A DNA stretch of 64,000 bases, taken from Cribrihabitans_A pelagius. GTDB lineage: Bacteria; Pseudomonadota; Alphaproteobacteria; Rhodobacterales; Rhodobacteraceae. A program made the translations under genes and the position numbers. The stretch is from positions 76,059 through 140,058 of the forward strand of contig NZ_JBMERR010000014.1 of NCBI RefSeq assembly GCF_048820915.1, written 5' to 3'. Shown piece after piece: positions 8,739 to 17,186 of the stretch. Within the stretch, counting starts at the first letter, position 1. Every line of letters begins with the position of its first letter. Under the pieces are notes generated by a model. That model did no database searches, was not told the DNA's origin, and was given only the letters and a program-made list of their open reading frames with translations.

Positions 8739-10298
8739 TTAGAAGTCTGTTGCTGCGCCACCTTCGGCCTTGCGCTTGGTGACAAAGGCGTCAATCTCGT
8801 CCCTGATCGCCGGATCCAGAGCCGGAGCCTCGTATGAGGCGAGCCGCTTCTTCCACTCTGCGTTGGCACGCTCGATCGCAATCGGCGATCCGGCCTCCTG
8901 CCACGTTTCAAAGTTTCGCCAGTCACTCAGGATTGGTGAATAGAAGGCATCGCGATAACGCGCCTGGGTGTGCTCAGTACCGAAAAAGTGGCCCGCTGGC
9001 CCGACCTCGTTGATGGCTTCCAGCGCCAGATCGTCAACACTGGTCGGAACCGGTTGCAGGAATTCTGCAATCATCTGCAGCAGGTCGATATCAAGGATCA
9101 CTTTCTCATACGAGCAGCACAGGCCCCCTTCGAGCCAGCCTGCCCCATGCATGAGCATATTTGCGCCGCCATTGATGGCGCCCCAAAGCGAGAAAACCGC
9201 CTCGTATGCAGCCTGCGAGTCGACCGTATTGGCCGCGCATACATTCGAAGAGCGATAAGGAATGCCATAGCGCCGCGCCAGTTGTCCGCCGATATGCTGT
9301 GCCTTCATGTATTCCGGCGTGCCAAATGCGGGTGAGCCGGTCTTCATGTCCACATTGGACGTGAAACCGCCATACATCACCGGGGCTCCGGGGCGCACCA
9401 TCTGGGTAAAGGCCACTCCCGCCAATGCCTCGGCATTTTGCAGCATAACTGCTCCGGCAATCGTGACGGGCGCCATTGCCCCAGCAAGTGTGAAGGGTGT
9501 GATCACGACAGGCTGGCCCATTTCAGACAAAGCCATCACACCCTGCATCATCGGAATATCGAGCTGCAAAGGGGAGTTCGTGTTGATGATCGAGAACATG
9601 CACGCCTGATCGCGCATCTGGTCGTGTGACAGGCCATGGGCAATCCGCGTCATTTCAATCGCATCGGAAACACGCTCCTCACCGAGCGAGTAGATACAAT
9701 AAGCCTTGTCGGTCAGCGTGATGTAATCCTGGATGCAATCAAGATGGCGGACAGAGGCGTGAATATCGACCGGTTCGACAGGATACCCGCCGGTCACGTT
9801 CAGAACGTTGTGCATCTGGGCCAGCCGCAGAAAGTTACGATAGTCTTCCTGATTGCCAGAACGCCGTCCCCGGTCCGTATCAGAGCAATTCGGCGCACTT
9901 GCCATCATGTTGAAAACAATATTGTTCCCACCCATAACAACGTTGTGCTGGGGGTTGCGCGCGTGCAGCGTGAACTCCGACGGAGCACTTGCAACGGCTT
10001 CGTTGATCAGATCCGGATCGAAGCGCACGCGCACTTCGCCATCCCTGACATCTGCACCCGCCTTTTTCATCACGGCGCGCGCGTCATCGTGCAAAACGTC
10101 CAAGCCGGTTTCTGAAAGCAGTTTCAGGGATGCCTGGTGAATATGTTCGACCTGATCATCCGAAATGAGCTCAACGGCCGGATAAGGACGCTTGAGTTGG
10201 GTGAAGGGCCGCTGCACGATTGCCGGGGCCGGGGCCCCGCCATCACGGCGGCGCCCGCGGCGTCCGCGCGTCCCTCGGGACAGTTGGTCAGTTGACAT
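8739..10298 (-). CDS. Trimethylamine methyltransferase (MttB) superfamily protein, non-pyrrolysine
   Basis: A 519-aa MttB-family protein. It has a basic, disordered N-terminus ('RGTRGRRGRRRDGG'), then the TIM-barrel family core with 'SAPNCSDTDRGRRSGNQEDYRNF' and 'GWLEGGLCCSYEKVILD'. The frame is open throughout, with no in-frame amber codon, so it belongs to the non-pyrrolysine branch. Characterised members of that branch demethylate quaternary amines such as glycine betaine, proline betaine or carnitine with a corrinoid protein. No corrinoid protein or corrinoid activator is seen nearby. The GcvT-type dehydrogenase 172 bp downstream is the likely pathway partner. The substrate is unknown. 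Confidence 0.88.
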   Translation of the reverse strand: MSTDQLSRGTRGRRGRRRDGGAPAPAIVQRPFTQLKRPYPAVELISDDQVEHIHQASLKLLSETGLDVLHDDARAVMKKAGADVRDGEVRVRFDPDLINEAVASAPSEFTLHARNPQHNVVMGGNNIVFNMMASAPNCSDTDRGRRSGNQEDYRNFLRLAQMHNVLNVTGGYPVEPVDIHASVRHLDCIQDYITLTDKAYCIYSLGEERVSDAIEMTRIAHGLSHDQMRDQACMFSIINTNSPLQLDIPMMQGVMALSEMGQPVVITPFTLAGAMAPVTIAGAVMLQNAEALAGVAFTQMVRPGAPVMYGGFTSNVDMKTGSPAFGTPEYMKAQHIGGQLARRYGIPYRSSNVCAANTVDSQAAYEAVFSLWGAINGGANMLMHGAGWLEGGLCCSYEKVILDIDLLQMIAEFLQPVPTSVDDLALEAINEVGPAGHFFGTEHTQARYRDAFYSPILSDWRNFETWQEAGSPIAIERANAEWKKRLASYEAPALDPAIRDEIDAFVTKRKAEGGAATDF

Positions 10299-10486
10299 CC
10301 GATAGCACCCTCATTGCCGGATTTGAGCTTGGGAACGAGAGGGTTGGGTTCAAGCCCTCTAGTCCGTTTCTACGGACGGAAGCCGGATGAAGAACCAACT
10401 CGCAGGCCGCCGCTCAAACTAGCGGGGGCGGCGGGCTTGCAGGCCCGCCAAGACCCTGAGGCAACATACGCAGATTCACTTCGCCA

Positions 10487-10523
10487 TTTCCAATATGCCG
10501 CATTAAATCCTGTATATAGGAAA
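10487..10523. promoter_or_regulatory. Inverted repeat TTTCCAATAT...ATATAGGAAA upstream of the MttB-like gene
   Basis: TTTCCAATAT (10487-10496) and ATATAGGAAA (10514-10523) are inverted copies with one mismatch and a 17-bp gap. The same half-site occurs as an inverted pair before the neighbouring XRE-cupin gene. It is a candidate operator for that regulator. Confidence 0.45.
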
Positions 10524-10560
10524 AGCGCCGGGATTCGGTCAAGCCCTTCAACAGCGGCTG

Positions 10561-11154
10561 TCAGACTGACGCAGCCGGCTCCTGATACTGCGTCGGCTGG
10601 GCCACGAGGAGAATTGCCTCCGTCTCCCCCTCTGCCTCATTGCTGATGCGATGGTTGCAGTCACTGCGGTACCGCAGTGTGTCGCCGGCCTCCGCCCGGA
10701 CGGTTCGATCGCCAACCATTACCGACAGCGCGCCGGACAGACACGTCAGGTGTTCAAAAGTGCCGGGGGCATGAGGCTTTGAATCAAGCTCCGCTCCGGG
10801 CTTCATCAGCAGTCTGTGCCACTCAACCGGCAGAACCGTTCGCCGAGGGCTCAGCATATACAATTCACATTTCCCATCCGCGCTTCGCCGCATCGGCGTG
10901 GAATAGTGGTGAAGGTGTTCGATTGGCGCGTCTTTCCCCGGCCCGCTTTCCAGCAGGCTGAGATCAACCCCGAGCGATTGAGAAAGAGCCCAGACAATGG
11001 AGAAGGTCGGGTTCGTGGCCCCCCTTTCGATGGCGGACAGCATGGATCGGGACACCCCGGTACGCTCAGAGAGCCGCTCCAATGTCAGGCCAAGCGATTT
11101 CCTGGCTTCCTTCATGATCTTCCCGATATCGGGAGTGGTCGTATGTGAATTCAT
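10561..11154 (-). CDS. XRE-family regulator with C-terminal cupin domain
   Basis: 197 aa from the chosen start 'MNSHTTTPDIGKIMKEARK'; a longer in-frame start at 11214 would add 20 residues. The N-terminal helix-turn-helix is 'LTLERLSERTGVSRSMLSAIERG' and the C-terminal sensor is a cupin ('FEHLTCLSGALSVMVGDRTVRAEAGDTLRYRSDCNHRI'). Proteins of this build usually regulate small-molecule catabolism. It is the gene before the MttB-like/dehydrogenase/GlxA set, on the same strand, with 262 bp between. Matching inverted repeats lie before this gene and before the MttB-like gene, suggesting it controls itself and the cluster. Confidence 0.9.
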   Translation of the reverse strand: MNSHTTTPDIGKIMKEARKSLGLTLERLSERTGVSRSMLSAIERGATNPTFSIVWALSQSLGVDLSLLESGPGKDAPIEHLHHYSTPMRRSADGKCELYMLSPRRTVLPVEWHRLLMKPGAELDSKPHAPGTFEHLTCLSGALSVMVGDRTVRAEAGDTLRYRSDCNHRISNEAEGETEAILLVAQPTQYQEPAASV

Positions 11155-11160
11155 TTCTGG

Positions 11161-11225
11161 ATTCCAGTATATTAGATTGCTCCTTGATGGCAGCGAGAGC
11201 CTTGCTAAGTCCACAATATTGGAAT
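11161..11225. promoter_or_regulatory. Inverted repeat ATTCCAGTAT...ATATTGGAAT before the XRE-cupin gene
   Basis: ATTCCAGTAT (11161-11170) and ATATTGGAAT (11216-11225) are inverted half-sites with one mismatch, starting 7 bp before the XRE-cupin start. They match the half-site found at 10487-10523. A role as autoregulatory operator is inferred. Confidence 0.4.
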
Positions 11226-11435
11226 TCGTGCGGAATGCCAGAGCCAGGACTGCGGGAACGGGGCGCGCCAGTCAGGCAGTTCATGCAGGCAAATTGATCC
11301 GCCAAAGCGGTTTCGCCGGTTCTATTCCAACCCTTCCTGCTTTCTGCCGCGCCTTTCGGCTGAGGTGTTTTGGGTCGGGATGTATCGATCTTCAATGGGA
11401 TGCATGATTCACGCTTCGGAAAACGGAGCGGGAAT

Positions 11436-11615
11436 ATCAACGACCTTTTCGAGCTGTCCGATGAAACTATGGCCAAGCTTTCCCCTTTCTTCCCGAAGTC
11501 GCATGGCAAGCCACGGGTTGATGGCAGAAGGGTGGTGAGCGGGATTATCTTCATCAATCTGTCAATCGGCATGAAATCGCGAGACTGCATAGGCATTCAA
11601 CAGAGACCCGCCTGA
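11436..11615 (+). pseudogene. IS5-family transposase, N-terminal fragment
   Basis: The stretch 'LFELSDETMAKLSPFFPKSHGKPRVDGRRVVSGIIFIN' is the typical beginning of an IS5-group (IS1031-like) transposase. Similarity stops near 11570, and the frame ends at 11615. No terminal repeats or DDE domain remain. It is IS debris between the XRE-cupin and LysR genes. Confidence 0.75.
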
Positions 11616-12062
11616 CGTGCGCGCAGCTGGCCGGAGGCGCCGTAGCCCTCAAATAGCGCAGGCGGTTCGGGCCGACGGGTTTCCTCAGATTCCATTGATG
11701 GATCATCGTCGCTTATCGGTGTTTGCAGTCAAACACCTGCCGGTCCCAGATGCAGCCTGAACCGGCTCGCCAGCTCGGCTGCGGTTTCCTCGCCCTTCAG
11801 AGCCTCCAGCGCGACCTTCGCCTTGAACACCGGCGCGCGTTCTTTGCGTTTCGACATCTCTGATCTCCTTCTCCTCGAAGATCGAGCAGACTGCAAATCG
11901 TAGCTTATGTCAGTGCCCGAATTTCGGAGGGTAGCTCACTTGAGCGGCTGGAACCGTCCCGCTGCCGCCATCTGCGCTGTGGCCGAAAGTCGTTCCGCCG
12001 TTGACGAGCAGAATTTCAGTAAGAGTACACGGCTTGTGGCAAGCTAACTGCAAATGCCGTTG
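11616..12062. other. Non-coding stretch with IS debris
   Basis: Apart from the IS3 OrfA fragment at 11729-11857, I see no gene, RNA or repeat structure that I can support here. Confidence 0.5.
11729..11857 (-). pseudogene. IS3-family OrfA, N-terminal fragment (42 codons)
   Basis: Reading leftward from the ATG at 11857, the peptide starts 'MSKRKERAPVFKAKVALEAL' and continues 'KGEETAAELASRFRLH', the usual opening of an IS3-group OrfA helix-turn-helix protein. It then leaves the family pattern and stops at 11729. The rest of the IS is missing. Confidence 0.7.
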
Positions 12063-12944
12063 CTAGAACGCGTTCACTGTCAAGCCTGCTACGCCTCTGA
12101 GCCATCGAAAGAACTGCACCGAGCGCCCCTTGGCTTGTTGCTCTTCTGAAATCTCCAGCCAGTATCCGTTTGGCCCCACCACAGTTGTTGGCGAAATCTG
12201 GACAAGACTGCCTGCGTTGAGTTCGTATTCTATCATGTTGCGATCCACCACGGCGACGCCAACCGAATTCTTGGCCGCCTGAATGGCAAGCTCAAGCGTT
12301 GCAAATTCCATCGATGTCCCGCTTGGAAGATCCGGGTTGTCTGGCTCAAGTGCCAGCCAGTCTTCCCACAAGGGGAACCGTACCCCCTTGTCGAAGACAT
12401 GCAAAAGGCAGCTCGCCCGCATGGCCTCACGGTCCTCGAAAAGTGCGGGCGAGCAGACGGCGATATGCTGCTCCACCAGCAATTGCACATGTTCCGATCC
12501 TGCGGTGGGTTGGGCACCGAACTGCACGACGCAATCCATGCGGATATCCGGCCGTGCCACAGTGTGGACCGCCAATTCGACACCCGGAAACCGTTGCGGA
12601 TAGGACGACAGGCGCCGCGTCAGCCAGCGGGACGCCAAGGTGGGGGGCGCCAGAAGGTTTATTTTTTGCCGTTTCAGGGAGCCCGTGGCTTCGCCCACGG
12701 CGTCTTCAAGAAGGCCGAACGTCTCATAGACCCGCTGATGGAGAGCCCGGCCCTCGTCCGTCAATGAAATGCTGTTGCCGACACGATCAAACAGCTTGAG
12801 GTCCAATGTATCCTCCAATGCCTTGATCTGGCGGCTTACAGCACTTTGGGTGACGCCAAGCTGCCGGGCCGCGCCCGTGACGCTGAGACAATTGCCAACA
12901 ACCGAAAACGCCCGGAGCGAGGTAAGGCTAGGAAGAGTGTTCAT
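12063..12944 (-). CDS. LysR-family regulator (GcvA-like)
   Basis: 293 aa from 'MNTLPSLTSLRAFSVVGNCLSVTGAARQLGVTQSAVSRQIKALEDTL', the N-terminal winged helix of GcvA-like LysR proteins. A substrate-binding domain fills the rest. The preferred ATG at 12944 gives the normal family start; the longer ATG at 12980 adds 12 residues. It is divergent from the lyase/aldehyde dehydrogenase/aldo-keto reductase set, with a perfect 10-bp inverted repeat in the 167-bp gap. It therefore probably controls that set; the inducer is unknown. Confidence 0.9.
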   Translation of the reverse strand: MNTLPSLTSLRAFSVVGNCLSVTGAARQLGVTQSAVSRQIKALEDTLDLKLFDRVGNSISLTDEGRALHQRVYETFGLLEDAVGEATGSLKRQKINLLAPPTLASRWLTRRLSSYPQRFPGVELAVHTVARPDIRMDCVVQFGAQPTAGSEHVQLLVEQHIAVCSPALFEDREAMRASCLLHVFDKGVRFPLWEDWLALEPDNPDLPSGTSMEFATLELAIQAAKNSVGVAVVDRNMIEYELNAGSLVQISPTTVVGPNGYWLEISEEQQAKGRSVQFFRWLRGVAGLTVNAF

Positions 12945-13009
12945 GGGTTCGATGCGCACGCCGCTGGGAAGGGTTGCCACGTAGCCTAAGGGCTACTCGC
13001 GCCAAGGTC

Positions 13010-13043
13010 ATTACAAAAAAGAATGACTGTTCCTTTTTGTAAT
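13010..13043. promoter_or_regulatory. Inverted repeat ATTACAAAAA...TTTTTGTAAT in the divergent LysR promoter
   Basis: Two perfect 10-bp arms (13010-13019 and 13034-13043) flank a 14-bp spacer, midway between the divergent LysR and lyase starts. A LysR binding site is the simplest reading; a hairpin in the lyase leader is the alternative. Confidence 0.5.
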
Positions 13044-13111
13044 TTGCCTGAATCCCCGAATTTCCCCAAAGACGCGCCATGGCAGCTCGACACAAGGGAG
13101 GCGTGGGGCCG

Positions 13112-14476
13112 GTGGATCACTTCAGGACAGAGCATGACACTCTTGGCGCGGTATTTGTCCCCGCGGCTGCCTGCTATGGTGCTCAAACACAGCGCTCCGT
13201 TGGCCTATTCCCCGTTTCCGGTGCGCAGGAACTATCTGCATATCCGCAGCTGATAGAGGCCATTCTGCACGTCAAACGCGCGGCTGCGCGAACCAACGCG
13301 GCCATCGGCGCGCTGCCGAAAGACGTCGAAACCGCGATCAGCGCAGCCATTGACCACCTGTTGGCCCGATCTCTGGAGACTGATTTCCCCATACATTCAT
13401 TTCATGGAGGTGGCGGGATCGGCATCAACATGAACGTGAATGAAGTGCTGGCCAATCTCGCCAATCATCAGGGTTTCGGCGCGCCTTTTGGCAGCTATGC
13501 GCCGCTGCATCCGAATGACCACATCAACCTCAACCATTCCACCAGCGACTGCCTGTCCACCGCCTGCCATATCGCGGCCCGCGCAGCCTGGACGGGGCTG
13601 GAAACCGAGCTGCTGGGACTGGTGGATGATCTCGATCGGTTCGCGGAACGGACCGGGGATCAGCCCAAGCTCGCGCGCACCTGCCTGCAGGATGCGGTGG
13701 ACATTCGAGCCGCCGATTACTTCGGCGGGGTCGCGCATAACCTGCGTCAGCTGACGCAGCGCGCCCGGGCCGATGCCAGCGATCTGGCAGCGGTGAACCT
13801 GGGCGGCAACATCATAGGCCGGACCGATGATTGTGATCCGGGCTTCTTCGCCCAGATCATTGATCAGTTGAACGCGGTACTGAAGCAGGCGGGTCTGGAC
13901 CATGATCTGCGCCGCGCGCAGAATCTGTTTGCGGCTTCGCAGGCTCATGATCCGCTGCAGAACCTGGCCGCGTCGCTGGAACAGATCGCCCGGACTCTTA
14001 TCCGCATTGGCGGAGATCTGCGCCTGATGGCATCAGGACCGAATGCAGGCTTCGGCGAGATCCGCTTGCCGGAAAAACAGCCTGGCTCTTCGGCCATCCC
14101 AGGCAAGATCAACCCGACGATTCCGGAATTCACCATGCAATGCGCCATGATGGCCTGCGGCCGCGCGGCGACGGTGCGCATGACCCAGGATCACGGGGAA
14201 CTGGATTACAACCCCTGGCAGATGCTGGTCGTGATCGCCCTGCTGGACATGACCGCCCTGTTGCAGAGCGGCGTCGCCTCGCTGCGCCGCAACTGCGTGC
14301 ATGAGCTGGAATTGAACACCCAGCGCAACACCGAGAATGCGCAAGGGCTGGGGCCGAGTCTCATGCAGCTAAAACGCAAATTTGGCTACAGCCGTGCCTC
14401 GGCTGTGGCGAAACGGGCCGCGGGCGATGTGTCCATCGTGCGCGCAGCACTTTCCGGAATAGAGGAAGTACAATGA
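13112..14476 (+). CDS. Fumarase/aspartase superfamily lyase
   Basis: I chose the GTG at 13112 because AGGGAGG (13095-13101) lies at good distance and the protein then opens with the family motif 'FRTEHDTLG'; an ATG at 13079 adds 11 residues. At 454 aa the length fits the family. Conserved blocks are 'GINMNVNEVLANLAN', 'HPNDHINLNHSTSDCLSTA' and the signature 'PGSSAIPGKINP' near residue 325. Several positions differ from classical aspartase or fumarase ('SQSTND' is 'NHSTSD'; 'GSSIMP' is 'GSSAIP'), so the substrate may differ. The family adds or removes ammonia or water across fumarate-like double bonds. It overlaps the next gene by 4 bp. Confidence 0.85.
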   Translation: MDHFRTEHDTLGAVFVPAAACYGAQTQRSVGLFPVSGAQELSAYPQLIEAILHVKRAAARTNAAIGALPKDVETAISAAIDHLLARSLETDFPIHSFHGGGGIGINMNVNEVLANLANHQGFGAPFGSYAPLHPNDHINLNHSTSDCLSTACHIAARAAWTGLETELLGLVDDLDRFAERTGDQPKLARTCLQDAVDIRAADYFGGVAHNLRQLTQRARADASDLAAVNLGGNIIGRTDDCDPGFFAQIIDQLNAVLKQAGLDHDLRRAQNLFAASQAHDPLQNLAASLEQIARTLIRIGGDLRLMASGPNAGFGEIRLPEKQPGSSAIPGKINPTIPEFTMQCAMMACGRAATVRMTQDHGELDYNPWQMLVVIALLDMTALLQSGVASLRRNCVHELELNTQRNTENAQGLGPSLMQLKRKFGYSRASAVAKRAAGDVSIVRAALSGIEEVQ

Positions 14477-15966
14477 CACTCGATGCAGATCTGAGCTGGG
14501 CCAAGGCCTGGCTGAAAGAGGACAGGAAGCAATATATCAACGGCCAGTGGGTGGCCGGTGCAGGTCAGCCGTGGGAGGTGAAGAACCCCGCGACAGACGA
14601 AACCCTGAGCACCATTGCGCTGGCCGATGCGGGCCAGGCGGATGCCGCCGCCGCCGCCGCCCACCGCTGCCACCAAAGTGATGTCTGGAGTCGCAAGACC
14701 ACCCGCAAGCAGCGCGCCGACGTGCTCAATGCCATTGCGCGACTGATCCGGGAGAACACGCAGAAGCTGGCCATTCTGGAAAGCCTGCCGAATGGCAAAC
14801 TGCTCTCCGAGGCCATGGTCGATGATATCCCGACTTGCGCCGAGATCTTCGAATACTACGCCGGCTGGACCGACAAGTTCTACGGTGAGGTCTCCCCGGT
14901 CGAAGACGGCTTTCTGAACTTCACCAACAAGGAGCCGGTGGGCGTCTGCGCCCTGATCGCGCCGTGGAACTTCCCGCTCTATCAGGCCAGCCTGAAGATC
15001 GCCCCGGCGCTGGCCATGGGCAACACTGTGGTGATGAAGCCCTCCGAATACACGCCGCTGGCCACGCAATTCCTGTTCGAGCTGATCGACCGCGAGCTGG
15101 ACCTGCCCGCCGGGCTGCTGAACCTGCTGGTCTGTGACGGACCGGTCGCCAACCACCTGACGGTCAGCCGCGACGTCCACAAGGTGTCCTTCACCGGCAG
15201 CACCAACGTGGGCCGTCAGATCGTGCAGAACTCGGGCCAGTCGAACCTCAAGGCGGTGACGCTGGAGCTGGGCGGCAAGTCGCCGTGCATCTTCTTTGAC
15301 GACACGCCGGATCTCGATGCTGCAATCGACCGCGCCTTTACTGTCATGTTCTCGCACAAAGGCGAGAAATGCTCCGAGCCGACCCGCTTCCTGATCCAGA
15401 AGGGCAGCTATGACTATGTCATGAGCCGCCTGATCGAGAAGGCCGAGGCAGTGCGCTGTGGCGACCCGCTCTCGCCGGATGCGCAGCAAGGCCCGCAGTG
15501 CAACCCGGCGCAGTTCAAGCGGATCATGGACTACATCGAGATCGGCAAAGGCGAAGCCGAACTGGTGGCCGGCGGCTACGCGGATCAGCAGGGTGACAAT
15601 GCCAGCGGCCTGTTCATCCGTCCGACGATCTTCGCGAATGTGCCGGGCTCCGCGCGCATCGCCCAGGAGGAAATCTTCGGGCCGGTTCTGTCCTGCACAC
15701 CCTTCGACACTGCCGAAGACGCGCTGACCCTGGCCAATGACACCACCTATGGCCTGGCCGCCGGCGTCTACACCGGCAACATCAACGTCGCGCACCGGAT
15801 GGCGGACCGCCTGGATGCGGGCATGATCTTTGTGAACCGCTATGGCTGCTACGGCCTGTCCAGCCCGTTTGGCGGTTTCAAAGAAAGCGGCTGGGGCAAG
15901 GAAATGGCCATCCACTCGCTAAGTTCCTACACCAAAACCAAAGGGGTCTGGATCGCCTACGGGTGA
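14473..15966 (+). CDS. NAD(P)-dependent aldehyde dehydrogenase
   Basis: 497 aa with all key aldehyde dehydrogenase features: 'APWNFPLYQASLKIAPALAMGN', 'FTGSTNVGRQI', the general base in 'LELGGKSP', the catalytic cysteine in 'GEKCSEP' near residue 300, and 'EEIFGPVLSC'. It oxidises an aldehyde to an acid. Betaine aldehyde dehydrogenases look similar, but I cannot fix the substrate. Its ATG overlaps the lyase stop (ATGA), so translation is coupled. An aldo/keto reductase follows 51 bp later. Confidence 0.92.
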   Translation: MTLDADLSWAKAWLKEDRKQYINGQWVAGAGQPWEVKNPATDETLSTIALADAGQADAAAAAAHRCHQSDVWSRKTTRKQRADVLNAIARLIRENTQKLAILESLPNGKLLSEAMVDDIPTCAEIFEYYAGWTDKFYGEVSPVEDGFLNFTNKEPVGVCALIAPWNFPLYQASLKIAPALAMGNTVVMKPSEYTPLATQFLFELIDRELDLPAGLLNLLVCDGPVANHLTVSRDVHKVSFTGSTNVGRQIVQNSGQSNLKAVTLELGGKSPCIFFDDTPDLDAAIDRAFTVMFSHKGEKCSEPTRFLIQKGSYDYVMSRLIEKAEAVRCGDPLSPDAQQGPQCNPAQFKRIMDYIEIGKGEAELVAGGYADQQGDNASGLFIRPTIFANVPGSARIAQEEIFGPVLSCTPFDTAEDALTLANDTTYGLAAGVYTGNINVAHRMADRLDAGMIFVNRYGCYGLSSPFGGFKESGWGKEMAIHSLSSYTKTKGVWIAYG

Positions 15967-16017
15967 TCCAGCTCCGTCCTCTCCACCATCAATTCATTCA
16001 CTGGGAAAGACTGTCGA

Positions 16018-17115
16018 ATGAAATACACACGCCTTGGAAACTCCGGCCTGCGCGTCTCTCGGCTGTGCCTTGGTACGATGAACATGGGATCCAAAGACTG
16101 GAAACCCTGGATCTTTGACGAAACCGAAAGCGAGCCGCTGATCGGCCACGCACTGGATAACGGCATCAACTTCATCGATCTCGCGGACTTCTACTCGGCG
16201 GGCGAAGGCGAAGCCGTGGTCGGCAACATCCTGCGCCGTCTGGCGCGCCGTGATGAGCTGATCCTGACAACCAAACTGGGATACCAGATCGGTCAGGACG
16301 TAAATTCCTACGGGACGTCGCGCAAGCATATCCTCGACGCCATCGATGGCTCCCTGCAGCGTTTGAAGATGGATTATATCGATATCTACATGCTGCATTA
16401 CTTCGATACCGAAACTCCGGTCGAAGAAACCATGGAAGCCCTGAACGACGTCGTGCGCAGCGGCAAGGCGCGGTATATCGGCGTGTCGACCATGTACACA
16501 TGGCAATTCGCCAAGATCCTGAATGTCTGCGAACGGCATGGCTGGTCCAAGCCGATCAACATGCAGCTTCAGCTGAACTGCGCCTATCGGGAAGAAGAGC
16601 GCGAGATGATCCCCTACTGCATCGATCAGGGGATCGGTGTGTCGTCGTTCAGCCCTCTGGCGCGGGGCATTCTGGCCAATGAACCCCACTCGCTCCGCAA
16701 CAAGACCGACTTCTTTACGGCGCAGATGTACAACGATCAGGCGTCGTATGACATCGCCTGTTCCGTGCAGCGCGTGGCGGACGCCAAGGGCATCACCGCC
16801 CCGCAGGTGGCGCAGGCCTGGGTTCTGCGCAAGCCCGAAATCTCGTCCATGCTGGTGGGGGCGGATAGCGTTGAACAGCTCGATACGGCCTTTGCTGCGC
16901 TTGATACCGAGCTTGATGCAGAAGATCTGCACGAGATCGAACGCAATTACACGCCCTGTGACCTGATCAACGATTACACCGCGGAAAAGCGCACCCCGCG
17001 CACCCCGCGTGCAGCGATCGGCAAATATGCAGATCAGGCCTCGGAACAACACGACCTGAGCATCCCGAATTCGGAGATCGGCCAATACGTGGACCAGGCC
17101 GCGAACATAGCTTGA
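16018..17115 (+). CDS. Aldo/keto reductase
   Basis: A 365-aa protein with the (beta/alpha)8 family pattern: 'GNSGLRVSRLCLGTMNMGS' at the start, the catalytic region 'GINFIDLADFYSAGEGEAVVG' with Asp and Tyr, 'ILTTKLGY' and 'YIDIYMLHYFD', and the cofactor loop near 'AWVLRKPEISSMLVGADSVEQL'. It probably reduces an aldehyde or ketone with NADPH. The C-terminal tail after residue 315 is longer than usual and ends with two similar segments around 'IGKYADQASEQ' and 'IGQYVDQAAN'. It is last in the LysR-divergent operon and is followed by a clear terminator. Confidence 0.9.
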   Translation: MKYTRLGNSGLRVSRLCLGTMNMGSKDWKPWIFDETESEPLIGHALDNGINFIDLADFYSAGEGEAVVGNILRRLARRDELILTTKLGYQIGQDVNSYGTSRKHILDAIDGSLQRLKMDYIDIYMLHYFDTETPVEETMEALNDVVRSGKARYIGVSTMYTWQFAKILNVCERHGWSKPINMQLQLNCAYREEEREMIPYCIDQGIGVSSFSPLARGILANEPHSLRNKTDFFTAQMYNDQASYDIACSVQRVADAKGITAPQVAQAWVLRKPEISSMLVGADSVEQLDTAFAALDTELDAEDLHEIERNYTPCDLINDYTAEKRTPRTPRAAIGKYADQASEQHDLSIPNSEIGQYVDQAANIA

Positions 17116-17121
17116 TCAACG

Positions 17122-17152
17122 GCCCGCGCACCAATGTTGCGCGGGCATTTTT
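17122..17152 (+). terminator. Rho-independent terminator
   Basis: GCCCGCGCA (17122-17130) pairs with TGCGCGGGC (17138-17146) around a 7-nt loop, followed by ATTTTT. It closes the lyase/aldehyde dehydrogenase/aldo-keto reductase operon, so dddP needs its own promoter. Confidence 0.9.
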
Positions 17153-17186
17153 GCATGCAATCAGACCTTAGAAGGGGGATCACGTC

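Noticed and set aside
8739..10298. Pyrrolysine-type MttB
   Set aside because: No amber codon occurs within the frame, and no pyl genes are seen.
14386..15915. 509-codon minus-strand frame opposite the aldehyde dehydrogenase
   Set aside because: Shadow frame caused by codon bias; all conserved motifs are on the plus strand. Similar long shadows at 6866-8332, 17034-18632 and 28425-30050 were dropped for the same reason.
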